DNA of 12,740 nt, from positions 1-12,740 of the forward strand of contig JAOPVM010000287.1 of NCBI GenBank assembly GCA_025966215.1. Direction: 5' to 3'. Source of the DNA: Klenkia sp. (GTDB lineage: Bacteria; Actinomycetota; Actinomycetes; Mycobacteriales; Geodermatophilaceae). Every line of letters begins with the position of its first letter. The stretch's first letter is position 1. A program made the position numbers and the translations under genes. The notes beneath the pieces were generated by a model. The model was not told where the DNA came from, did no database searches, and was given only the letters and a program-made list of their open reading frames with translations. Of the stretch, positions 6,801 to 12,179 are shown one piece after another.

Positions 6801-7182
6801 CGGCGGCCTTGGCCGCAGCGATCGCCCGGGCCTTGTTGCCGGTCAGCTCCAGCACCGCGGCGCTGGGCCCGACGAAGGTGATCCCGGCGTCCGCGCAGGC
6901 CGCGGCCAGGTCGGGGTTCTCCGACAGGAAGCCGTACCCGGGGTAGACGGCGTCCGCCCCGGCCCGCTTCGCCGCGGTGACGATTGCCGCCACGTCGAGG
7001 TAGGCGCGCACCGGGTGCCCGGGCTCACCGATCTCGTAGGACTCGTCGGCCTTGAGCCGGTGCACCGAGTTGCGGTCCTCGTGCGGGAAGACGGCGACGG
7101 TCCCGGCGCCGAGCTCGTAGGCAGCGCGGAACGCCCGGACGGCGATCTCCCCGCGGTTGGCGACCAGGACCTTCTGGAACAC
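3808..7182 (-). CDS. pyc: Pyruvate carboxylase
   Basis: This single-chain enzyme of 1124 residues matches the usual 1120-1150. It carboxylates pyruvate to oxaloacetate with ATP and bicarbonate, the anaplerotic step feeding the TCA cycle. Domains in order: biotin carboxylase with VANRGE (7-12), the ATP-grasp loop GGGGRGMR (162-169) and EMNPRIQVEHT (288-298); carboxyltransferase with DTTFRDAHQ (from 528), the metal-site Lys normally carboxylated in AIKDMAG (Lys703) and HLHTHD near 730; and the biotin carrier domain with EAMKM, biotinyl Lys at 1090, 34 residues from the end. All key residues are present. The start is GTG at 7182, with GGGAG about 5 nt upstream; GTG at 7188 adds two residues but leaves no spacing. 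The longer open frame to 7515 is antisense to the next gene. It is divergent from the dehydrogenase by 61 nt. Confidence 0.97.
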   Translation of the reverse strand: MFQKVLVANRGEIAVRAFRAAYELGAGTVAVFPHEDRNSVHRLKADESYEIGEPGHPVRAYLDVAAIVTAAKRAGADAVYPGYGFLSENPDLAAACADAGITFVGPSAAVLELTGNKARAIAAAKAAGLPVLGSTEPTDDVDALLEQAADMAYPLFVKAVAGGGGRGMRKVDEQGQLRSSIEAAMREAESAFGDATVFIEQAVVNPRHIEVQILADTQGNVIHLFERDCSVQRRHQKVIELAPAPNLPAELRERMCADAVAFAQAIDYTCAGTVEFLLDESGKHVFIEMNPRIQVEHTVTEEVTDVDLVQSQLRIAAGESLADLGLSQDTVVLRGAALQCRITTEDPANGFRPDTGRITAYRSPGGAGVRLDGGSSLGAEVGAHFDSMLVKLTCRGRDFDLAVARARRAVAEFRIRGVSTNIPFLQAVLDDPDFRAGRVTTSFIEERPELLTARQSADRGTRLLAYLADVTVNEPHGARPHLVDPTEKLPQVELVGTPPEGSRQRLLAVGPERFAADLRAQTALAVTDTTFRDAHQSLLATRVRTKDLLAVAPHVARTTPQLLSLEAWGGATYDVALRFLHEDPWERLAALREVVPNIALQMLLRGRNTVGYTPYPTQVTETFVHEAARTGIDVFRVFDALNDVSQMRPAIQAVRDTGTALAEVALCYTGDLSDPAEQLYTLDYYLHLAEEIVEAGAHVLAIKDMAGLLRPPAAATLVSALRERFDLPVHLHTHDTAGGQLATLMAAWQAGVDAVDGAVASMAGTTSQPPLSAIVAATDHTERATGLDLAAVNDLEPYWEAVRRVYAPFESGLPSPTGRVYTHEIPGGQLSNLRQQAIALGLGQRFEEVEDAYAAADRLLGHLVKVTPSSKVVGDLALQLVGAGVDVTAFAADPGAFDVPDSVVGFLRGELGDPPGGWPEPFRSKALEGRRKAAPAAELSDDDLAGLRDTPRPTLNRLLFPGPTAEFDAHRESYGDTSVLPSKEFLYGLRRGVEHAVDLEPGVRLLIGIEAVSDADERGMRTVMCTLNGQLRPVSVRDRSVDSAVKAAEKADRSKPGEVAAPFAGVVTLQVAEGDEVAAGDTVATIEAMKMEAGITAPQAGTVARLAISAVQQVEGGDLLVVLG

Positions 7183-7218
7183 GGACACTCCCGGGGACGG
7201 TGAACGGGTGTGGGCACG

Positions 7219-7239
7219 GTAGCGGGCCGGGTAGCGGGC
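7219..7239. repeat. Two direct 9-bp repeats between divergent genes
   Basis: GTAGCGGGC occurs at 7219-7227 and again at 7231-7239, a 12-bp period, in the 61-nt gap between pyruvate carboxylase and the dehydrogenase. The second copy ends just before the dehydrogenase GTG. It could be a regulator site or a minor tandem duplication. No promoter hexamers are clear on either strand. Confidence 0.45.
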
Positions 7240-7243
7240 GACG

Positions 7244-8125
7244 GTGACCCCGAACCGCACAGCCCTGGTGACCGGCGCCTCCAGCGGGATCGGCCGGGCC
7301 ACCGCCCTCCTCCTCGCCGAACAGGGCGCCCGCCTGGTGCTCCTGGCCCGCAGCGCCTCCGTCCTCGAACAGGCCGCGGCCGACTGCCGTGCCGCCGGCG
7401 CCACCGACGTCGTCGTCGAGGCCTGCGACGTCAACGACCGGGCCGGGCTGGGCGACGTCGTCCGGCGCAGCGTCGAGCGCTTCGGCTCGCTCGACCTCGT
7501 CGTGCACGCCGCCACGGTGATGGCCTACGGGGACGTCGAGGACCTGCGGGCCGAGGTGTTCGAGCAGGTCGTGGACACCGCGATCCACGGGACGGCGAAC
7601 GTGGCCCGCCCGGTGCTGGCCCAGTTCCGCCGGCAGGGCCGCGGCGACCTCGTCGTCGTCAGCTCGCTGCTGGCCTCGATCACCGCGCCCACGATGGGCG
7701 CCTACGCCACCGCGAAGTGGGGCCAGCTCGGGCTGGTGCGCACCCTGCAGCAGGAGACCCGCGACGTGCCGGCCATCCACGTCAGCGCCGTCGCCCCGGG
7801 CGGGGTCAACACCCCGATCTACTACCAGGCGGCGACCGTGCTGGGGAACACCGGACACCCGCCGCCCCCGGTCTACAGCCCCCGCCGGGTGGCCCAGGCG
7901 ATCCTCGCCGTGGCCGAGAACCCGCGCCGGCTCAAGCAGTCCGGCATCGTCAACCCGCTGATCATCGCCGGCTACCGGCTGCTGCCGCCGGTGTTCGACG
8001 CCCTCGTCGGCCCGCTGCTCACGGTGTTCGGGATGAGCCGGGACTCCGTGCCCGCCAGCGACGGCAACGTCTTCGAGCCGGTGCCCGAGAACGAGGCCAC
8101 GAAGGGTCCCTGGCGCGACATCTGA
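7244..8125 (+). CDS. Short-chain dehydrogenase/reductase
   Basis: This is a 293-residue classical-type SDR with an NAD(P)-binding Rossmann fold. The cofactor loop TGASSGIG is at 10-17, the acidic CDVND turn at 61-65, the catalytic Ser within VVVSSLLA (140 or 141), and the YATAK active site has Tyr154 and Lys158. The segment VDTAIHGT (110-117) aligns with the family's DVNxxG helix start, where the fourth catalytic-tetrad residue Asn is expected; here it appears to be Ala113. The tail beyond residue 230 is longer than in a minimal 250-residue SDR and contains a hydrophobic stretch (PLIIAGYRLLPPVFDALV), which may be a membrane-associating or dimer segment. The substrate is unknown. The start is GTG at 7244, with only a weak ribosome site. 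A DUF1772 remnant and an MpaB-like oxygenase follow on the same strand. Confidence 0.9.
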   Translation: MTPNRTALVTGASSGIGRATALLLAEQGARLVLLARSASVLEQAAADCRAAGATDVVVEACDVNDRAGLGDVVRRSVERFGSLDLVVHAATVMAYGDVEDLRAEVFEQVVDTAIHGTANVARPVLAQFRRQGRGDLVVVSSLLASITAPTMGAYATAKWGQLGLVRTLQQETRDVPAIHVSAVAPGGVNTPIYYQAATVLGNTGHPPPPVYSPRRVAQAILAVAENPRRLKQSGIVNPLIIAGYRLLPPVFDALVGPLLTVFGMSRDSVPASDGNVFEPVPENEATKGPWRDI

Positions 8126-8155
8126 TGCCCCTGCGGTGGGCACGTCCCGGCTGAG

Positions 8156-8520
8156 CTGACCGCGGTGGCCTGCGCGCTGGTCGGCGGGGTGTTCCCGCGT
8201 CCAGCGGCTTCGTCATCGCCGCGCCGGGGCGGCTGCCCGACCATGCCGGGGCTGCGGCGGTGCGGGCGGTGGACGTGACCGCCGTCCGGCCGCCGGTGAT
8301 GCTCGCGCTGTTCGGGGCAGCGGCTGCCTGCGTCGCCGTCCTGGTGCCCGGGGCGTCGGCGCTGCAGCTGGCCGGCGCCCTGCTCTACCTGGTGGGCACC
8401 GTCGGCGGGACGGTCGCGGCGAACGCCACCCTGGAGCGCGGGGACCACCTGGCCGGGCCACCGTCGGACGTGGACCCACTGGGACCACCTGCGGACGGCG
8501 CCCTGCACCGCGCCCGCTCG
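8156..8520 (+). pseudogene. Frameshifted DUF1772 (anthrone-oxygenase-like) gene
   Basis: Three pieces in two frames line up with one DUF1772 membrane protein. First is LTAVACALVGGVF (8156-8194), the N-terminal helix. Then, after a frame change near 8195, come SSGFVIAAPGRLPDHAGAAAV and PPVMLALFGAAAACVAVLV followed by LAGALLYLVGTVGGTVAANATLE (to about 8440). A second frame change near 8441-8465 gives RTWTHWDHLRT (8465-8497), matching the family's W-x-x-W-N-H-x-R-T end. The segment between the Asn-containing helix and this motif is several residues shorter than usual. There is no ATG or GTG at the expected start. DUF1772 proteins are small four-helix membrane proteins, some annotated as anthrone oxygenases. 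Two shifts in one short gene favour a true pseudogene over a single sequencing error. Confidence 0.68.
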
Positions 8521-8565
8521 ACCGTCACCCGGCGGGACCCGACGCGGAACCCGCACGATGGAGGC

Positions 8566-9492
8566 GTGTTCGGACTCAGCGACCTCGCCGACGCCGCCCG
8601 GGCCTCCTTCCGCGGCCGGGTCTCCGGCGACCCCACCGGCGCCCCGGACTGGGTGCGCGAGATCGGCACGGTCGGCGAGGGCGCGGGCTGGTTCGACCCC
8701 GACGGCGTGGTGTGGCGGGTGCACGGCGACCTGTCCACGCTGGTCGGCGGGGTGGCGGCACTGCTCGGGCAGGGCGCGCACCCGCTCGCCCTGGCCGGGG
8801 TGCAGCGGCACTCGGCCTACCGGGAGGACCCCTGGAAGCGGCTGGCCGGCACCGCCCGCTGGCTGGTGGTGAGCACCTTCGGCTCGGTCCAGCTCGCCGA
8901 GCGCGAGTCGGCCCGGGTGCGTGGCATGCACCGCCGGGTGAAGGGCGTCATCGAGGACGGCCGGGCCTACTCCGCCGGCGACCCCGACCTGCTCCGCTGG
9001 GTGCACCTGGCCTTCACCGACGCGTTCCTGGCCGCACAGACCGCGGTCGGGCGGGACATGAGCCGGTTCGGCCCGCGCTGGGCCGACACCTACGTCGGGG
9101 AGTGGGCCCTCACCGCCGAGCGGCTGGGTGCCACCGACCTGCCGCACACCGAGACCGAGCTGGCCGAGGCGCTGGCCGCCCACCGGTCGGTCCTCGAGCC
9201 GGTGCCCGCGGACCTGCTGGCCTTCCTCTCCGCCCCGCCCGGGCTCGGGGGCGCCGAGCGCGTCGTCTACTCCGGGTTCTCCGGCGGTGCCGCGCTGCTG
9301 GTCTCGCCCACGATCGCCCCGCTGGCGGGCGTCCCCGGCCGGGCGGTGCGCGGGCTGCGCGAGCGCGGGCAGCTCGCCGTCACCCGCGCCCAGCTGCGCG
9401 GCCTCAGCCTGGCTCTGGGTTCGCACAGCCCGTCCGAGGAGGCTGCCCGCTGGCGGCTGGGCACCGGACCGACCCCCGCCTGGGCCGCCTGA
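8566..9492 (+). CDS. MpaB/DUF2236-family oxygenase
   Basis: This is a 308-residue protein, typical of the DUF2236 family that includes fungal MpaB and the latex-clearing rubber oxygenase Lcp, which are haem-type oxygenases cleaving isoprenoid chains. Family features seen: DPDGVVWRVHGD near the N-terminus, a helix with LVGGVAALLGQGAHPLALAGV, the block HSAYREDPWKRLAGTARWL, then STFGS, a conserved HRRVKG segment, and WVHLAFTDAFLAAQ. The start taken is GTG at 8566, at the point where family similarity begins; the GGAGG just ahead is only 1 nt away, so initiation is uncertain. The open frame reaches back to 8260, but that part is the DUF1772 remnant in the same frame, not an N-terminal domain of this protein. 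Most bacterial members have no known substrate. A hairpin follows the stop. Confidence 0.85.
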   Translation: MFGLSDLADAARASFRGRVSGDPTGAPDWVREIGTVGEGAGWFDPDGVVWRVHGDLSTLVGGVAALLGQGAHPLALAGVQRHSAYREDPWKRLAGTARWLVVSTFGSVQLAERESARVRGMHRRVKGVIEDGRAYSAGDPDLLRWVHLAFTDAFLAAQTAVGRDMSRFGPRWADTYVGEWALTAERLGATDLPHTETELAEALAAHRSVLEPVPADLLAFLSAPPGLGGAERVVYSGFSGGAALLVSPTIAPLAGVPGRAVRGLRERGQLAVTRAQLRGLSLALGSHSPSEEAARWRLGTGPTPAWAA

Positions 9493-9507
9493 CCGTCAGC
9501 CCCAGCC

Positions 9508-9538
9508 GCCTGCCGGCAGCGCTCCCCCGCCGGCGGGC
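9508..9538 (+). terminator. Hairpin after the MpaB-like gene
   Basis: GCCTGCCGGC (9508-9517) pairs with GCCGGCGGGC (9529-9538) over 10 bp, including one G-T pair, on an 11-nt loop. It begins 16 nt past the stop codon and lies well before threonine ammonia-lyase, separating the two transcripts. The U-tract is absent. Confidence 0.6.
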
Positions 9539-9629
9539 CGGCCACCCGGCGAGCCCAGGCGGCGGTGATCCACGTCGCAGTGGGTGACCGGCGGTGGGCG
9601 CCCGCCGTGCTCGGGGGAGGATGTCCGCC

Positions 9630-10871
9630 GTGACCTCCCCCTTCTCCGCCGAGGTCGAGGCTGCCGTCGAGCGGCTGACCGGCGTCGCGACGCCGACCCC
9701 CGTCCAGCGCAACGCCCGGCTCTCGGCCCTCACCGGCGCCGACGTCTGGTTCAAGCGCGAGGACCTCCAGGTCGGTCGCTCGTACAAGGTGCGCGGGGCC
9801 TACAACACGATCGCCCAGCTCGGCCGCGGCGGCACGGCGGTCACCGCCAGCGCCGGCAACCACGGCCAGGGCTTCGCCTACGCCTGCCGCACCCTCGGCG
9901 TGCGGGGCCACGTCTTCGTACCCGGGACGACGCCCCGGCAGAAGCGCCAGCGGATCGCCGCACTCGGCGGGGACGCCGTCACCCTCGTGGTGGAGGGGGA
10001 CACCTACGACGACGCCGCCCGGGCCGCGGCCACCCACGCCGCGACCACCGGGGCCACCCTGGTGCCGGCCTTCGACGCGCTGTCCACCGTCGCCGGCCAG
10101 GCCACCGTGGCCGTGGAGTTCCTGGCCCAGCTGCCCGTCGTGCCCGACGTCGTCGTCCTCCCGGTGGGCGGGGGCGGCCTGCTCGCCGGGTGCGCCACCT
10201 GGCTGGCCGAGCACGCCCCGGGCACCCGGGTGGTCGGCGTGGAGCCGGTCGGCGCGGCCAACATGGCCGCGGCCCTGGCGGCAGGCCGGCCGGTCACCCT
10301 CGACCAGATCGAGACCTTCGTCGACGGCGCCGCGGTGCGCCGGGCCGGCGACGTGACCTACCCGCTGGTGCGCGACGCCGGCGCCGAGCTGGTGACCGTG
10401 CCCGAGGGGCAGATCTGCACCGAGATGCTCGAGCTGTACCAGGTCGACGGGGTGATCGCCGAGCCCGCCGGTGCGCTGGCCAGCGCTGCGTTGACCGGGG
10501 CGGCCGTCGTCGTCGAGCCGGGTCAGACGGTGCTGTGCGTGCTGTCCGGGGGCAACAACGACGTCAGCCGGTACGCCGAGGTGGTCGAGCGCTCACTGGT
10601 GCACCGCGGCCTCAAGCACTACTTCCTGGTCGAGTTCCCGCAGGAGCCCGGCGCGCTGCGCCGCTTCCTCGACGAGGTGCTCGGGCCCGACGACGACATC
10701 GTGCTGTTCGAGTACGTCAAGCGCGACAACCGGGAGACCGGTGCCGCGCTGACCGGCATCGAGCTGGGCAGCGTCGACGGGCTGGCCCCGCTGCTGGCGC
10801 GGATCGAGGCCGGTCCGCTGAAGATCGAGCACCTCGCGCCGGGGACGACGGCCTACCGCTTCCTGGTGTGA
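9630..10871 (+). CDS. ilvA: Threonine ammonia-lyase (threonine dehydratase)
   Basis: This is a 413-residue PLP enzyme that deaminates L-threonine to 2-oxobutyrate and ammonia, the first step of isoleucine synthesis. The PLP lysine lies in GRSYKVRGAYN (Lys53). SAGNHGQGFAYA (about 76-87) and the phosphate-cradling PVGGGGLLAG (about 176-185) are intact, and SGGNND closes the catalytic domain. The last 90 residues, from LKHYFLVEFPQEPGALRRFL, form one ACT-like regulatory domain, as in actinobacterial biosynthetic enzymes, so feedback control by isoleucine is expected. The start is GTG at 9630, with GGAGG (9616-9620) 9 nt upstream; ATG at 9621 adds three residues but sits directly against that ribosome site. 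The open frame to 9594 lacks support. The gene appears to be transcribed alone. Confidence 0.95.
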   Translation: MTSPFSAEVEAAVERLTGVATPTPVQRNARLSALTGADVWFKREDLQVGRSYKVRGAYNTIAQLGRGGTAVTASAGNHGQGFAYACRTLGVRGHVFVPGTTPRQKRQRIAALGGDAVTLVVEGDTYDDAARAAATHAATTGATLVPAFDALSTVAGQATVAVEFLAQLPVVPDVVVLPVGGGGLLAGCATWLAEHAPGTRVVGVEPVGAANMAAALAAGRPVTLDQIETFVDGAAVRRAGDVTYPLVRDAGAELVTVPEGQICTEMLELYQVDGVIAEPAGALASAALTGAAVVVEPGQTVLCVLSGGNNDVSRYAEVVERSLVHRGLKHYFLVEFPQEPGALRRFLDEVLGPDDDIVLFEYVKRDNRETGAALTGIELGSVDGLAPLLARIEAGPLKIEHLAPGTTAYRFLV

Positions 10872-10872
10872 G

Positions 10873-10990
10873 GTGACTCCCCGGGTGCTCGTCGACACCG
10901 CCCGCGGGGCGATCGTCGACGCGGTGACCTGGCCGAGGTGGCCCTGGCCGAGGCGGTGCGGGACGGGCCGGCTCCCGGCGTCCGAGCTGG
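10873..10990 (+). pseudogene. Fragment of a D-2-hydroxyacid dehydrogenase
   Basis: Right after ilvA, one frame reads RVLVDTARGAIVDAV, which matches the VLVNxARGxxVDExAL block of the NAD-binding domain of D-isomer-specific 2-hydroxyacid dehydrogenases. Shifting frame near 10926 continues as DLAEVALAEAVRDG, the expected next helix (ALAEALxxG). CTGGCCGAGG is repeated 15 bp apart (10929-10938 and 10944-10953), as if a small duplication occurred. The rest of the enzyme is missing, including the later active-site His. It fills the gap between ilvA and the AraC gene. Confidence 0.58.
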
Positions 10991-10996
10991 CCCGGG

Positions 10997-11995
10997 TCAG
11001 CGGTGCGTGCGCAGCGCCGCCCGCACCGTCTCCGACGGCGACTCGCCGAACTGGGCGCGGTACTGCCCGGCGAAGCGGCCCAGGTGGGCGAACCCCCAGC
11101 TCAGTGCGACGTCGGTGACCGACCGCTCACCGGCGGTCTCGGTCAGCTCGGCGCGCACCCGGTCCAGCCGCACCTTCCGCAGGTAGGCCAGCGGCGCCAT
11201 GCCCACCGTCTCCCGGAAGCCGGCCTGCAACGCTCGGGCGCCGACCCCCGCGACCCGGGTCATGTCGGTGAGCGTCAGCGGCTGGTCGGGGTGGGCGTCG
11301 ATCAGCTCCACCACCCGCCCGACCCGGGTGCGCTGCGCCGGCGCCGTCGGCGTCACCAGCTGCTGGGAGTGCTCGTGCGGGACGGCGAGCAGCACCTGGG
11401 TCATCACGAACGCCTCGAGCTGGTCCCGGGCCAGCGGCGAGGTCGCCAGTCCGCCGGGCCGGGCCAGCTCACCGCGCAGGAAGTGCACCGCGGACACCAG
11501 GTTGCGCCCGGCCGCCCGGGTCAGGTCGACGGTGAGGTGGAAGTCGATCGGCCCGCCCACCGGACGGCCGAGCAGCCCGGCGAGGTGGTCCTCCAGCTGC
11601 CGGCGGGGCAGCTTGATCGCGTACTGCACCGCCTCCGGGGACCAGCGCACCGTGAACGGCGACAGCGGCCCGAAGAGCACCCCGCGCCGGCCTGCCGACG
11701 TCGCCGCCGTCCGGCCGCCCTGGCTGACCTGGGTGGCGCCGCCCAACGTCAGGTTCAGGTGGTAGCAGTCCAGCATCGCCGGGACCAGCAGTTCGGCGTC
11801 CGCGCCGTAGTTCAGGTGCCCCACGGTCAGCTTGTGCGACTGCAGGAAGTTCAGCGTGAAGTCCAGCGGCCGGCCGTCGCGGGAGCGCAGGTCGTGCGGG
11901 ATGTAGACGTCGGTGATCGCGGCCTGCGCCTCGGCCAGATCGGAGGTGCGGACCAACCGGGAGGCCGGCAGCACGGCGTGTCCTGGGTCACCCAC
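10997..11995 (-). CDS. AraC-family transcriptional regulator
   Basis: This is a protein of about 332 residues. The N-terminal part, from LVRTSDLAEAQAAI through LNLTLGGATQVSQGG and GVLFGPLSPFTVRWSP, resembles the AraC-binding-like ligand domain found in a broad group of actinobacterial and proteobacterial regulators of about 320 residues. The C-terminal 100 residues hold the double helix-turn-helix: LTLTDMTRVAGVGARALQAGF, then the linker helix with PLAYLRKVRLDRVRAEL, then VTDVALSWGFAHLGRFAGQYRAQFGESPSE, the standard AraC signature. The start chosen is GTG at 11995; GTG at 11974 is equally possible, and the open frame to 12193 is antisense to the next gene's start. It is divergent from the flavin monooxygenase at 12180 and is its likely activator. 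The inducer is unknown. Confidence 0.88.
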   Translation of the reverse strand: MGDPGHAVLPASRLVRTSDLAEAQAAITDVYIPHDLRSRDGRPLDFTLNFLQSHKLTVGHLNYGADAELLVPAMLDCYHLNLTLGGATQVSQGGRTAATSAGRRGVLFGPLSPFTVRWSPEAVQYAIKLPRRQLEDHLAGLLGRPVGGPIDFHLTVDLTRAAGRNLVSAVHFLRGELARPGGLATSPLARDQLEAFVMTQVLLAVPHEHSQQLVTPTAPAQRTRVGRVVELIDAHPDQPLTLTDMTRVAGVGARALQAGFRETVGMAPLAYLRKVRLDRVRAELTETAGERSVTDVALSWGFAHLGRFAGQYRAQFGESPSETVRAALRTHR

Positions 11996-12010
11996 ACCGA
12001 GCAGTGCACG

Positions 12011-12098
12011 GGACGACGGCGTCGCCGTCCATCCGCTGAGCGCACCTCCCTGTCCGGCGAACGCGGCCGGTTCGTCCAGCGGACGACGGTCGTCGTCC
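12011..12098. promoter_or_regulatory. Cluster of GGACGA repeats, candidate AraC operator
   Basis: The hexamer GGACGA or its complement TCGTCC occurs at 12011-12016, 12072-12077, 12081-12086 and 12093-12098. The last two sit in a dyad with 8-bp arms (12080-12087 and 12092-12099) and a 4-nt loop, and the middle two form another dyad with a 3-nt spacer. The cluster lies in the 184-bp gap between the AraC gene and the monooxygenase. AraC proteins usually bind paired half-sites upstream of the promoter they activate, so an operator is a reasonable inference. Confidence 0.45.
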
Positions 12099-12142
12099 GG
12101 CGGATCGTGCTCGGCACGGCCACTGCCCACGATGCCGGGGAC

Positions 12143-12161
12143 GGGTGGCACGCGGCCACCC
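12143..12161 (+). promoter_or_regulatory. Small hairpin in the monooxygenase leader
   Basis: GGGTGGC (12143-12149) and GCCACCC (12155-12161) form a perfect 7-bp stem on a 5-nt loop. It ends 7 nt before the GGAGG ribosome site of the next gene. If transcribed, it could affect mRNA stability or ribosome access; chance formation is also possible at this GC content. Confidence 0.35.
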
Positions 12162-12179
12162 CCGACGTGGAGGTCGACG

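Noticed and set aside
2882..7182. A methylcitrate-cycle or anaplerotic operon made of the lyase and pyruvate carboxylase
   Set aside because: The two genes are convergent, so they are not co-transcribed, and no methylcitrate synthase or dehydratase is nearby.
4198..7203. 1001-codon open frame on the plus strand
   Set aside because: It is antisense to pyruvate carboxylase, whose every domain motif is present. Its product is Gly/Arg/Val/Leu-rich low-complexity sequence, typical of GC-rich shadow frames.
8260..8565. N-terminal membrane domain fused to the MpaB-like oxygenase
   Set aside because: The hydrophobic stretch belongs to a frameshifted DUF1772 gene that happens to be in the same frame; oxygenase similarity starts near 8566.
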